From contig PLCJ01000001.1 of assembly GCA_003135635.1 (NCBI GenBank), forward strand, positions 174,155-215,764: a DNA stretch of 41,610 bases, written 5' to 3'. How positions within the stretch are numbered: position 1 is the first letter of the stretch; each line of letters opens with the position of its first letter. The translations under genes and the position numbers were made by a program. Shown here in pieces: positions 28,550 through 37,526 of the stretch. The DNA comes from Candidatus Adlerbacteria bacterium (GTDB lineage: Bacteria; Patescibacteriota; Minisyncoccia; Phycocordibacterales; SBAW01). The notes under the pieces are model-generated. The model was not told where the DNA came from, did no database searches, and saw nothing but the letters and a program-made list of their open reading frames with translations.

Positions 28550-28825
28550 CATGCCCCCGACTGAGACGCCTCATTTTGGTACAATGAAAGTGCTCAAAGA
28601 ACCCTTCAACGGCCTCACTGTGGCGGGTTCGCAACCGAGCCAGTCAGCAGTCTAGTTTAGTATCGATAGACTAAGGGCCGTCGAAATTGGTCCCTTCACC
28701 TCAAAATTGCACATTCCTGCGGGGTCATGTATAGTACCTCCGACTTTACATTTGTCTTGGCTCAAATTGGTTGGTAAGACACGTATCGTTGATCCATGTC
28801 CGCTATAGGCGGACCAATAGACAAC

Positions 28826-29446
28826 ATGAAATTTATCCTTGGAACTAAAGGGAAAATGCTTACCGTTTTTACTGAAGACGGTAAAGCATATGCTGCGACT
28901 GTAATCAACGCCGGCCCCGCCGTGGTATCGCAGATAAAAACATCTGAAAAAGATGGATATAACGCGGTGCAAATTGGCTATGGTGTAACGAAAGAAAACC
29001 GAGTTGCAAAAGCGCAGCTTGGACATGCCAAAGGCAAAGCGCTCAAACATTTTCGCGAGTTGCGCAATCGTGATAATTCTTTGCCAGAGGGAATTGAAGT
29101 GGGTGCAACGGTTGATATCTCTGTATTTTCTGCGGGCGATAAGGTTGCCGTATCAGCCATTTCCAAAGGCAAAGGATTTCAAGGTGTCGTGAAGCGTCAT
29201 GGTTTTCATGGGGGTCCTCGCTCCCACGGTCAAAAACACTCTGAACGATCTCCCGGTTCAATCGGCGGCGGCGGCCGCGCGGGTGGCCGCGTCATCAAAG
29301 GAATGCGCATGGGTGGTCGTATGGGAGGGGATCGCGTAACAGTGCGCAATCTTTCAATTCTTCAAGTGCATCCGGAAACCGGGGAATTAGTGCTTGCAGG
29401 CGCGGTTCCCGGTCGTCGCGGCACGTTGGTAGAGATTCGTGGATAA
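28826..29446 (+). CDS. rplC: 50S ribosomal protein L3
   Basis: MKFILGTKGKML; GVVKRHGFHGGPRSHGQKHSERSPGSIG. Confidence 0.96.
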   Translation: MKFILGTKGKMLTVFTEDGKAYAATVINAGPAVVSQIKTSEKDGYNAVQIGYGVTKENRVAKAQLGHAKGKALKHFRELRNRDNSLPEGIEVGATVDISVFSAGDKVAVSAISKGKGFQGVVKRHGFHGGPRSHGQKHSERSPGSIGGGGRAGGRVIKGMRMGGRMGGDRVTVRNLSILQVHPETGELVLAGAVPGRRGTLVEIRG

Positions 29447-29451
29447 CTATT

Positions 29452-30114
29452 ATGGACGCTGTCATATACAACAACAAAGGAGAAAAGGCGGGAACAATAG
29501 AGCTTCCCACAAATATCTTTGGTCTTCCGTGGAATGCTGACCTTGTGCATCAAGTGGTAACCTCCATGCAGGGTAATGCTCGCAAAGGTACCGCACACAC
29601 CAAACAGCGCGGTGAGGTGCGCGGTGGAGGCAAGAAACCCTGGAAGCAGAAAGGAACTGGCCGAGCACGCCACGGCTCATCCCGCTCGCCCCTTTGGAGA
29701 GGGGGTGGAGTGACCCATGGTCCACGCAAGGAAAAAATTTATATAAGAAAAATCAACCAGAAAGTTCGCCAAAAAGCGCTTCTGGTAGCACTTTCGCGCA
29801 AAATGAAAGATGGGGAAATAATTCTTCTTGATTCATTTAAGATAGAAGAACCGAAGACTCGTTCAGCGAAATCTGTCCTCTTGGCGTTATCAAAGAAATT
29901 CCCGAAGCTTACCAAAGCGCGCAATGCAGCACTCATCGCGCTCCCTACCAAACATGCGCCAACTCTGAAGAGTTTTAGAAATATTGGAAATGTCGACGTA
30001 ACCGAAGTGCGCAACCTCAACCCGGTATCGGTGCTAGCAAGTAAATATCTTCTCATAGAAGATCCAGCTGTTTCCATAGAGATGCTTTTACAGAAGCAAG
30101 TGACCAAGAAATAA
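29452..30114 (+). CDS. rplD: 50S ribosomal protein L4
   Basis: KGTAHTKQRGEVRGGGKKPWKQKGTGRARHGSSRSPLWRGGG. Confidence 0.96.
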   Translation: MDAVIYNNKGEKAGTIELPTNIFGLPWNADLVHQVVTSMQGNARKGTAHTKQRGEVRGGGKKPWKQKGTGRARHGSSRSPLWRGGGVTHGPRKEKIYIRKINQKVRQKALLVALSRKMKDGEIILLDSFKIEEPKTRSAKSVLLALSKKFPKLTKARNAALIALPTKHAPTLKSFRNIGNVDVTEVRNLNPVSVLASKYLLIEDPAVSIEMLLQKQVTKK

Positions 30115-30118
30115 AAAT

Positions 30119-30412
30119 ATGATATCGCACAAACATGTCGGCTCTATACTCCTCTCACCCCGCATTACCGAAAAGGGTGCTTACCTCTCTTCCCAAAATG
30201 TCTACGTGTTTAATGTTGCTCGCAGCGCAAATAAAAGAGAAATTGCAGAAGCAATACGCCAGGTGTACAAAGTAACGCCAAAGCGGATTGCGGTTATCAC
30301 AACTCCGCCTAAGCGGGTAAAGACGCGTGGTACCAATCGTCCTGGATATACTGCGCAAGGCAAGAAAGCATACGTGTATCTCAAACAAGGAGACGTCATC
30401 GAATTTAATTAA
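30119..30412 (+). CDS. rplW: 50S ribosomal protein L23
   Basis: SPRITEKGAYLS, KREIAEAIRQVYKV; position in operon. Confidence 0.94.
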   Translation: MISHKHVGSILLSPRITEKGAYLSSQNVYVFNVARSANKREIAEAIRQVYKVTPKRIAVITTPPKRVKTRGTNRPGYTAQGKKAYVYLKQGDVIEFN

Positions 30413-30423
30413 ACGCGAAATAT

Positions 30424-31266
30424 ATGAAACACTACAGACCCTACACCAAATCGCGTCGTCACATGTCGACGGTTTCATTCCGGAAAAAGCTTACTACCGC
30501 TATGCCACACAAGGCGCTTACGAAGGGGAGAAAGCGACACGTCGGGAGAAATTCGGCGGGACGTATCACGGTGCGTCACAAAGGCGGTGGACACAAGCGT
30601 CTCTTTCGTGATATCGATTTTTCGTACAATAAAAAAGGCGTCCCAGGAAAAATAGAAACCATCGAGTACGATCCTAACCGTTCTGGTTTTATCGGCATCT
30701 TGGTATATCGCGATGGGGAGCGCCGCTACGCGCTTTTGCCGGAATCGCTTCACGCCGGGGATGTTATAGAAAGCGGAGAGAGTGTACCGCCGACTCCAGG
30801 CAATCGCATGCCGCTTAGTCATATTCCCATCGGTGCATTTGTCTATAACGTTGAAATAAAGCCGGGGGAAGGCGGTAAGCTGGGACGGGCTGCGGGCATT
30901 CACATTGAAGTGGTTGCGCGCGATCAGGGCTACGTTGACCTCAAAATGCCCTCAAGCGAAATTCGCCGGGTACTTGAAGTGTGCTGGGCGACTATCGGAA
31001 AAGTCTCAAATGAAGAACATCATTTAGTAACCATAGGCAAAGCAGGCCGTAGCCGTTGGATGGGAATTCGTCCCACGGTTCGCGGTACGGCGATGAATCC
31101 GGTTGACCATCCTCACGGCGGCGGTGAAGGGCGCCAAGGGAGGGGTCTGCGCCGCGCCAAAAGTGCGTGGGGAAAACCCACCGGCAAGGGTCAAAAGACA
31201 CGCACCCCGAAAAAATACTCCAACTATCTCATTGTTTCGCGCCGCAAGGTGGGTAAGCGGAAATAA
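30424..31266 (+). CDS. rplB: 50S ribosomal protein L2
   Basis: GRITVRHKGGGHKR, GTAMNPVDHPHGGGEGR. Confidence 0.97.
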   Translation: MKHYRPYTKSRRHMSTVSFRKKLTTAMPHKALTKGRKRHVGRNSAGRITVRHKGGGHKRLFRDIDFSYNKKGVPGKIETIEYDPNRSGFIGILVYRDGERRYALLPESLHAGDVIESGESVPPTPGNRMPLSHIPIGAFVYNVEIKPGEGGKLGRAAGIHIEVVARDQGYVDLKMPSSEIRRVLEVCWATIGKVSNEEHHLVTIGKAGRSRWMGIRPTVRGTAMNPVDHPHGGGEGRQGRGLRRAKSAWGKPTGKGQKTRTPKKYSNYLIVSRRKVGKRK

Positions 31267-31368
31267 ACACGTTGAAAAAGGCGGTTTCCCATTGCTACGG
31301 TTGACTCTTTTTGAGTTTCCTGTACCATGACTGCACTCCCGCGGCTTGCGGGTTTTGCATTGCAAAAT

Positions 31369-31722
31369 ATGGCACGATCAATCAAAAAAGGTCCCTATGT
31401 AGACGAAAGACTCCTCAAAAAAATTGAGGGGAAAAAGCCCCAAACCGCTGACGTGATTACTACCTGGGCGCGTCGCAGTCAAATTTCTCCTGAAATGGTG
31501 GGATTTACCTTTGGTGTGCACAATGGCAAAGCACATACTCCGGTTTTGGTAAGCGAAGATATGGTGGGGCACCGATTAGGAGAATTTTCTCCGACAAAAA
31601 AATTTACCCGCCACGGTGGCAAGATGCAAAAGGAGCTTGAACAGAAACAAAAAGAAAGCGAAATCGCATCCGCACAAGCCGCCAAAGCTGCAGCAGATGT
31701 CTCCACTGCAAAAGCGAAATAA
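31369..31722 (+). CDS. rpsS: 30S ribosomal protein S19
   Basis: [45 protein letters not shown]; lysine/glutamate-rich C-terminal tail. Confidence 0.95.
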   Translation: MARSIKKGPYVDERLLKKIEGKKPQTADVITTWARRSQISPEMVGFTFGVHNGKAHTPVLVSEDMVGHRLGEFSPTKKFTRHGGKMQKELEQKQKESEIASAQAAKAAADVSTAKAK

Positions 31723-31728
31723 AAAACC

Positions 31729-32094
31729 ATGGCTGACGTAACCGCACAACTGGCTCAATACCGACAAGCGCCGCGTAAAGTACGCCTCGTCGCTGATCTA
31801 GTGCGCGGCAAATCAGCAGCACGCGCCTTAGCGCTTCTCTCGGTTCTTCCCAAGAAAGCCTCCGAGCCCATGCAGAAACTCATACAAAGCGCCATTGCAA
31901 ATGCGTCAAAATCGGGAAACACCGCAAAGGATCTGTTTATCTCAAAAATTGACGTACAGGCAGGTCCCGTCTCCAAACGCCACATGCCCCGCGCCCGCGG
32001 CCGCGCATCGCTCATTCACAAGCGCACAAGCCATTTGAGCCTCGTCCTTTCCGTGCGCCCGACTAAGGAGATTTCCACAGTAGCAAAAAAATAA
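31729..32094 (+). CDS. rplV: 50S ribosomal protein L22
   Basis: RQAPRKVRLVADLVRGK, MPRARGRASLIHKRTSHL. Confidence 0.95.
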   Translation: MADVTAQLAQYRQAPRKVRLVADLVRGKSAARALALLSVLPKKASEPMQKLIQSAIANASKSGNTAKDLFISKIDVQAGPVSKRHMPRARGRASLIHKRTSHLSLVLSVRPTKEISTVAKK

Positions 32095-32095
32095 T

Positions 32096-32773
32096 ATGTC
32101 CAAAGTAGTCCATCCATACGCACATCGATTAGGTATACTTCGCGACTGGCGGCATCGTTGGTTTGCGCGCGGGGAGAAATATCAAGCCTATCTCAAAGCG
32201 GATATACTTCTTCGCGAATATTTATTGAAGGAACTGCGCGGTATGTACATCGGCGGACTTGAGATAGAGCGTAACGAAAAAACACTTCGCGTGATCGTGA
32301 AAACTTCTCGCCCGGGCGTTATTATCGGCCGCTCTGGCGAAGGGTCTCAGAAGCTTCGCACGAAGATTGTTAATTTTCTACACAAACATAATCTCGCCAC
32401 ACCGGAGGTGAAACTTGATATCGAAGAGATTCGCTCACCTGAGAGTAACGCAGCGATTGTTGCCTATATGGTGGTTGAGAGCCTGGAAAAACGTTTGCCT
32501 TTCAGACGAGTACTGAAGCAAACCGTCGAAAAGGCAATGGCAAACCGCGATGTCAAAGGGGTACGCGTTGCGGTCTCGGGGATGCTCGGGGGCGGGTCCA
32601 TGTCGAGGCGCGAAGAGCTTAAAAAAGGACGTATTCCCCTGCAGTCGTTTCGCTCTGACATCGATTTCGCGCGGGATCGCGCAAATCTCCCCCTTGGCGT
32701 CATTGGGGTCAAGGTATGGATTTACCGGGGCGAGGTATTTGCTGAGAAGTCAAAAGATCGCAAAGACGCATAA
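32096..32773 (+). CDS. rpsC: 30S ribosomal protein S3
   Basis: KTSRPGVIIGRSGEGSQKLR, GVRVAVSGMLGGGSMSRREELKKGRIPLQ. Confidence 0.95.
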   Translation: MSKVVHPYAHRLGILRDWRHRWFARGEKYQAYLKADILLREYLLKELRGMYIGGLEIERNEKTLRVIVKTSRPGVIIGRSGEGSQKLRTKIVNFLHKHNLATPEVKLDIEEIRSPESNAAIVAYMVVESLEKRLPFRRVLKQTVEKAMANRDVKGVRVAVSGMLGGGSMSRREELKKGRIPLQSFRSDIDFARDRANLPLGVIGVKVWIYRGEVFAEKSKDRKDA

Positions 32774-32778
32774 CTCAT

Positions 32779-33204
32779 ATGTTATTTCCAAAGAAAGTAA
32801 AATTTCGCAAATGGCACACGATGCGCCGCAATCCCAAGAAAGGAAAGACGGCAAAACGGGGCCTTACGGTTTCATTCGGGAGTCATGGGCTCAAAGCCAT
32901 GACGCATGCCCGTGTTCGCTCCAATCAGATAGAAAGCGCACGCAAGGTGGTCGTTCGTAGGCTCGGCAAAACGGGTAAAATGTGGGTGCGCATTTTCCCT
33001 GATAAACCTTTCACGCAGAAGCCACCTGAAGTAAAGCTCGGTAAGGGGAAGGGCGATCCGGTGGGCTATGAGGTAGAAGTATGGCCCGGGCGGATCCTTT
33101 TTGAGGTAGATGGGGTTGGTGATGAGGTCGCCATTGAGGCGCTCATCAAAGCGGGTAAAAAACTCCCGCTTAGAGCCAAAGTTGTTCCTCGCTCTGTCCA
33201 CTAA
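32779..33204 (+). CDS. rplP: 50S ribosomal protein L16
   Basis: MLFPKKVKFRKWHTMRRNPKK, KMWVRIFPDKPFTQKPPEVKLGKGKG. Confidence 0.95.
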   Translation: MLFPKKVKFRKWHTMRRNPKKGKTAKRGLTVSFGSHGLKAMTHARVRSNQIESARKVVVRRLGKTGKMWVRIFPDKPFTQKPPEVKLGKGKGDPVGYEVEVWPGRILFEVDGVGDEVAIEALIKAGKKLPLRAKVVPRSVH

Positions 33205-33210
33205 AGAGAT

Positions 33211-33402
33211 ATGGCAAAAAAAGAATCATTTACAAACTATTCCATTGAGGAGATTGACCGCTTTGTGAAGCAGAAGCGCGAAGAACTGCGTGGCTTGCTT
33301 TTTTCTGTCGCGGGGAGTAAAAATCAAAATGTAAAGCAGGCAGCCCAGGTGCGTCGTGAAGTGGCTCGCGCTCTTACGGAACGTAGTGCTCGTCGTGCAT
33401 AA
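33211..33402 (+). CDS. rpmC: 50S ribosomal protein L29
   Basis: 63 aa between rplP and rpsQ; VKQAAQVRREVARALTERSAR. Confidence 0.88.
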   Translation: MAKKESFTNYSIEEIDRFVKQKREELRGLLFSVAGSKNQNVKQAAQVRREVARALTERSARRA

Positions 33403-33406
33403 CAGT

Positions 33407-33652
33407 ATGGAAAAACAAATTATTAAACGAAAAATGCTCCGCGGTGTGGTGATTTCCAATAAAATGCAACTCACCGCTGTGGTTGAAGTGTCGCGCTACG
33501 TGAAGCATCCGAAATATAAGAAATATATGAAGCGCACGAAGCATTATCACGCACACAACGAAGACAATCGCGCCAAAGAGGGGGATCTGGTTACCATTCG
33601 ATCGTCTCGTCCACTGTCTCGGCTCAAACGTTTTGAAATCGTGTTTCCCTAA
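33407..33652 (+). CDS. rpsQ: 30S ribosomal protein S17
   Basis: KMLRGVVISNKMQLTAVVEVSRYVKHPKYKKYMKRTKHYHAHNE. Confidence 0.95.
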   Translation: MEKQIIKRKMLRGVVISNKMQLTAVVEVSRYVKHPKYKKYMKRTKHYHAHNEDNRAKEGDLVTIRSSRPLSRLKRFEIVFP

Positions 33653-33661
33653 TTCACTTCC

Positions 33662-34042
33662 ATGATACAAGATCGCTCAATCGTTCGTATAGCAGATAAC
33701 TCCGGCGCAAAGCTGGGGCGGATCTTTAAAATTGTCGGCTCGTCAAAAAAACGTTATGCGGAAATCGGCGAAGTCGTGATTCTCTCGGTGCAAAGTGCCG
33801 AACCGCGCAAATCGGTAAAGAAAAAAGAAATATTGCGCGCGGTTGTCGTAAGGCAGCGCAAGCCATTCCGCCGTAAAGATGGCTCATATATTCGCTTTGA
33901 TGAAAATGCTGTCGTAATACTTGATGTCTCCGGCAAAGACAAGAAGAAACCAAAAGCGGGCAGAATCTTTGGACCAATCCCTCGGGAGCTTGCTGAACTC
34001 GGCTACCAAGCCATTATCTCCCGCGCGCCTGAAGTCGTATAG
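33662..34042 (+). CDS. rplN: 50S ribosomal protein L14
   Basis: MIQDRSIVRIADNSGAKLGRIFKI, ENAVVILD, GRIFGPIPREL. Confidence 0.95.
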   Translation: MIQDRSIVRIADNSGAKLGRIFKIVGSSKKRYAEIGEVVILSVQSAEPRKSVKKKEILRAVVVRQRKPFRRKDGSYIRFDENAVVILDVSGKDKKKPKAGRIFGPIPRELAELGYQAIISRAPEVV

Positions 34043-34048
34043 AAGCCT

Positions 34049-34321
34049 ATGAAACTTCACGTCAAAAAAGGAGACACTGTGATCATTCTCTCCGGTAATG
34101 AAAAAGGCAAGAGCGGCAAAATCCTTGAGGCATTTCCCCGAATGGGACTGGTGGTAGTGGAGGGCATTGGGATGCGCAAAAAGCACCAAAAATCACGTCG
34201 TGAGGGACAATCAGGCCAAATCATAGACAAACGGCAGGCGATACACGCAAGTAAAGTGATGGAGATGACACTCTATAAAGAGCGTATGAAGAAAGCTCCT
34301 CGTCGGATAGAGAAGAAATAA
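34049..34321 (+). CDS. rplX: 50S ribosomal protein L24
   Basis: KKGDTVIILSGNEKGKSGKILEAFPRMGLVVVEGIGMRKKH. Confidence 0.93.
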   Translation: MKLHVKKGDTVIILSGNEKGKSGKILEAFPRMGLVVVEGIGMRKKHQKSRREGQSGQIIDKRQAIHASKVMEMTLYKERMKKAPRRIEKK

Positions 34322-34325
34322 TCAT

Positions 34326-34865
34326 ATGATGAAACTCACGCAAGAAAAACAGAAGACCGCGTTTAGTGCACTCAAAAGCGATTTCTCATGGAAAAATGTT
34401 ATGCAAACGCCTTCCATAGAAAAGGTGGTGATCTCGGTCGGCGTTGGAAAAATTGCTAAAGACAAAAACAAGGTGGAGCTGATCGCCGACCGTTTGGCAA
34501 AAATCACTGGACAAAAACCAGTGAGCCGCGGCGCAAAGAAATCCGTCGCGACGTACAAAACGCGTGTTGGAGATCGTGTAGGATATCAAGTGACGCTTCG
34601 AGGTAAGCGTGCGCGCGATTTTATGAATCGTCTTATTCATATCGCACTTCCCCGCACTAAAGATTTCAAGGGTGCTACCCTTTCGGCACTCGATGAGATG
34701 GGCAACTATACTCTTGGTATAAAAGAGCACATCGTATTTCCGGAAACCACCGATGAAGAACTTAAAGATGTTTTTGGCATGGCGGTAACGATTGTAACCA
34801 CAGCAAAAAACAAAAATGAAGCGAAGGCCTACCTCGGGCATCTTGGTTTTCCATTCAAAAAGTAA
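34326..34865 (+). CDS. rplE: 50S ribosomal protein L5
   Basis: QTPSIEKVVISVGVGK, ITGQKPV, YTLGIKEHIVFPE. Confidence 0.95.
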   Translation: MMKLTQEKQKTAFSALKSDFSWKNVMQTPSIEKVVISVGVGKIAKDKNKVELIADRLAKITGQKPVSRGAKKSVATYKTRVGDRVGYQVTLRGKRARDFMNRLIHIALPRTKDFKGATLSALDEMGNYTLGIKEHIVFPETTDEELKDVFGMAVTIVTTAKNKNEAKAYLGHLGFPFKK

Positions 34866-34924
34866 AGAAATAATCTTTTCTCAAAATCGGGCTTACCAGC
34901 AAGGGTTTGGAGGCTACAGAGAAA

Positions 34925-34953
34925 TTGCACTTGGGGTACCTCTGTGATATTAT
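34925..34953 (+). promoter_or_regulatory. Candidate internal promoter upstream of rpsZ
   Basis: TTGCAC (34925-34930), 17-nt spacer, TATTAT (34948-34953). Confidence 0.5.
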
Positions 34954-34960
34954 CGCCCGT

Positions 34961-34981
34961 AAGGCCGGCGTGGCCTTTTTG
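34961..34981 (+). terminator. Terminator/attenuator-like hairpin in the rplE-rpsZ gap
   Basis: AAGGCC-GGCGT-GGCCTT then TTTT, 9 nt before the rpsZ start. Confidence 0.6.
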
Positions 34982-34989
34982 TGTAAGAT

Positions 34990-35175
34990 ATGGCAAAAAA
35001 ATCAACCATTGCACGCTCAAATCGTCCTCCGAAGTTTGCTTCACGAGTAGTTCGGCGCTGTTTTCGGTGTGGACGTAAACGTGCGTTCATGCGCGACTTT
35101 GGCATGTGTCGTCTTTGTTTTCGTGAAGCGGCAAACGAAGGTCTTATTCCCGGTATTCACAAATCATCCTGGTAA
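34990..35175 (+). CDS. rpsZ: 30S ribosomal protein S14 type Z (zinc-binding)
   Basis: 61 aa, [38 protein letters not shown]. Confidence 0.95.
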   Translation: MAKKSTIARSNRPPKFASRVVRRCFRCGRKRAFMRDFGMCRLCFREAANEGLIPGIHKSSW

Positions 35176-35180
35176 ATACT

Positions 35181-35567
35181 ATGGTAACTGATCCCATCGC
35201 AGACCTCCTCGTTCGCCTCCAAAACGCATCTCGTGTGGGCCATATCCGCATGTCTCTTCCTTCCTCCAAGATCAAGGTGGCTATTGCTCAAGTCCTCGAG
35301 CGGGAAGGGTATATTGCTGAAATAGAAAAATCAAAAAAACCTAACTCGCTTTCTTTGATGCTGGCATACAAAAATGGCCGACCTGCAGTTTCCGGTTTTA
35401 AACGTATCTCCAAGCTTTCCCGCCGGATGTATACGGGGGTACACGATATACGACCCGTGAAGCGCGGACACGGACTTCTGGTGCTTTCCACTCCTGCCGG
35501 CGTCATCACGGGCAAACAGGCCCGTGAGAAACGTGTCGGTGGCGAGGTCTTATTTGAAATTTGGTAA
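35181..35567 (+). CDS. rpsH: 30S ribosomal protein S8
   Basis: DPIADLLVRLQNASRVG, GLLVLSTPAGVITGKQAREKRVGGEVLFEIW. Confidence 0.95.
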   Translation: MVTDPIADLLVRLQNASRVGHIRMSLPSSKIKVAIAQVLEREGYIAEIEKSKKPNSLSLMLAYKNGRPAVSGFKRISKLSRRMYTGVHDIRPVKRGHGLLVLSTPAGVITGKQAREKRVGGEVLFEIW

Positions 35568-35572
35568 TACGT

Positions 35573-36106
35573 ATGTCAAGACTCGCAAAAAGACCTATTG
35601 TGGTGCCGCCCAAAACCAAAGTATCTGTTTCGGAGCAGGTGGTGCGCGTACAAGGACCAAAAGGTACGCTCACGCGAACATTTAACCGCCATGTCTCCGT
35701 TGAAGTAGGCGCTGAGGGGGTGCAGGTCTCCCCAAGAAATACAACCATCGAAGCGCGGGCATCCCTTGGCACCTATGCATCACACATAAAAAATATGCTC
35801 CAGGGCGTGAATGAAGGTTTTAGCAAAAAACTTCTCATTGACGGTGTGGGATTTAAGTGGGAAGTTGCGGGCAAGAATCTTAACCTCTCTTTGGGATTTT
35901 CTCATCCGGTTCGGGCAGCTATCCCCGAAGGGCTTACGGTTACTGTTGAAAAAAATATGCTCACGGTAGTTGGCTTTGACAAAGAACTGGTGGGGCAGTT
36001 TGCTGCAAACATTCATGCGCTTAAGAAACCGGAGCCCTATAAAGGGAAAGGTATTCGCTACGAAGGCGAAGTAATACGACGCAAACAAGGAAAGAAGGCA
36101 ACCTAA
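35573..36106 (+). CDS. rplF: 50S ribosomal protein L6
   Basis: MSRLAKRPIVVPPKTKVSV...VRVQGPKGTLTR, KKPEPYKGKGIRYEGEVIRRKQGK. Confidence 0.95.
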   Translation: MSRLAKRPIVVPPKTKVSVSEQVVRVQGPKGTLTRTFNRHVSVEVGAEGVQVSPRNTTIEARASLGTYASHIKNMLQGVNEGFSKKLLIDGVGFKWEVAGKNLNLSLGFSHPVRAAIPEGLTVTVEKNMLTVVGFDKELVGQFAANIHALKKPEPYKGKGIRYEGEVIRRKQGKKAT

Positions 36107-36107
36107 T

Positions 36108-36455
36108 ATGAACCGCATACACGCCAAGCAAATTAATAAACAACGTCGGCAGAATCGTGTTCGTGCACGCATTGTGGGTACCGCTGAGCGCCCGCGTCTT
36201 TCGGTGCACAAATCTAACCGCTATCTTCAGGCACAAATTATCAATGACACGAAAGGCACCACACTCGTATCGGGAAGTACCCGTGAATGGGAAGATAAGA
36301 AAATAGACAGCGCAAAAAAACTCGGCGAAGAAATTGCAAAACGCGCAAAAACGGCCGGAATACGTACAGTAGTATTTGATCGCGGAGGGTTTCGCTATAC
36401 CGGCCGCGTGGCAACCCTTGCTGCGGCGGCGCGTCTCGGTGGCCTTAAATTTTAA
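36108..36455 (+). CDS. rplR: 50S ribosomal protein L18
   Basis: RVRARIVGTAERPRLSVHKSNRYLQAQIINDTKGTTLV; VVFDRGGFRYTGRVATLAAAARLGGL. Confidence 0.95.
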   Translation: MNRIHAKQINKQRRQNRVRARIVGTAERPRLSVHKSNRYLQAQIINDTKGTTLVSGSTREWEDKKIDSAKKLGEEIAKRAKTAGIRTVVFDRGGFRYTGRVATLAAAARLGGLKF

Positions 36456-36461
36456 TTACTT

Positions 36462-37061
36462 ATGGATGAGGAAACAACACAAGAAGTAACTCTAGAGACG
36501 GAGCCTCCTGAGGTAGTAGTGGAGAAAATTCCGGATGCCATTCCTGTTGAGGAGAAAAGTAAACGCATGCCACGACGGGGTGGCCGCGGTGGTCGCCCGA
36601 ACCGTTCCTCTGCGCGAGCGCCTCGGGTGCGCAGTGAGTTTGATCAAAAAATCATCAAGATTCGTCGAGTGGCGCGCGTAGTCGCAGGTGGACGGCGCTT
36701 TTCTTTCTCAGTCGCTATTATCATCGGTAATCGAAAAGGCAAAGTAGGCGTCGGCCTCGGTAAGGCGGGAGACACGACTCTTGCGATTGATAAAGCGGTT
36801 AGGGACGCTAAAAAACACCTCATCACCATACACCTTACAAAAGATAATTCTATTGTGCATGATGTATCGGCAAAGTATTGCGCGTCGCGCGTTATACTCA
36901 TGCCAGCGCCCGGCCACAGCCTTATTGCCGGCTCCTCAGTGCGCCATGTGCTTGAGCTTGCCGGTATTACCAATGCGGTTGCAAAGCTTCACTCTGGCAG
37001 TAAGAATGGTCTCAATAACGCCCGAGCAACAATCAAAGCGCTCTCTACCCTCAAGGCCTAA
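36462..37061 (+). CDS. rpsE: 30S ribosomal protein S5
   Basis: IKIRRVARVVAGGRRFSFSVAIIIGNRKGKVGVGLGKAGD. Confidence 0.95.
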   Translation: MDEETTQEVTLETEPPEVVVEKIPDAIPVEEKSKRMPRRGGRGGRPNRSSARAPRVRSEFDQKIIKIRRVARVVAGGRRFSFSVAIIIGNRKGKVGVGLGKAGDTTLAIDKAVRDAKKHLITIHLTKDNSIVHDVSAKYCASRVILMPAPGHSLIAGSSVRHVLELAGITNAVAKLHSGSKNGLNNARATIKALSTLKA

Positions 37062-37070
37062 ATACGTCAT

Positions 37071-37514
37071 ATGCAACTTAATCAACTCAAAAGAAAAGTA
37101 GCCAATAAGGGCCCGAAACGCGTTGGTCGTGGAGGTCTTCGGGGCAAGACATCAGGCCGGGGCACCAAGGGTCAGAAAGCTCGTGCAGGTCACCGTATTC
37201 GCCCGGATATCAGGGAGACTCTTAAAAAGCTTCCGAAGTTGCGCGGGCGGGGTCGCCAGTCTCTCAAAAGCATCAAAAAAAAGACCGCAGTAGTGAACGT
37301 TTCCTTACTTGAAAGCGCGTTTGCCGCGGGAGATACGATTACTCCAGCACTTCTTCTTGAGCGTGGAGTAGTGCGTGCGCGCCGTGGCAGGATGCCGATC
37401 GTAAAGATTCTCGCTGAGGGCGAGCTTACGAAGAAATTTATCATCAGCGGATGCGCAATTTCTGAAAGTGCAAAAGAAAAAATAGAAAAAGTGGGTGGCT
37501 CCATAGCGCTGTAG
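37071..37514 (+). CDS. rplO: 50S ribosomal protein L15
   Basis: RVGRGGLRGKTSGRGTKGQKARAG; directly after rpsE with no rpmD. Confidence 0.95.
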   Translation: MQLNQLKRKVANKGPKRVGRGGLRGKTSGRGTKGQKARAGHRIRPDIRETLKKLPKLRGRGRQSLKSIKKKTAVVNVSLLESAFAAGDTITPALLLERGVVRARRGRMPIVKILAEGELTKKFIISGCAISESAKEKIEKVGGSIAL

Positions 37515-37526
37515 TTATTTCTTTTC

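Noticed and set aside
28620-28641. tRNA gene or fragment at GGCGGGTTCGCAACCGAGCCAG
   Set aside because: Forms a small hairpin but lacks T-arm spacing and the rest of a cloverleaf.
28642-28668. Inverted partial copy of the 33-nt repeat marking the right island end
   Set aside because: CAGTCAGCAGTCTAGTTTAGTATCG resembles the reverse complement CAGTCACCTGACTTAGTATACG only with a 4-nt gap and mismatches; too weak to claim.
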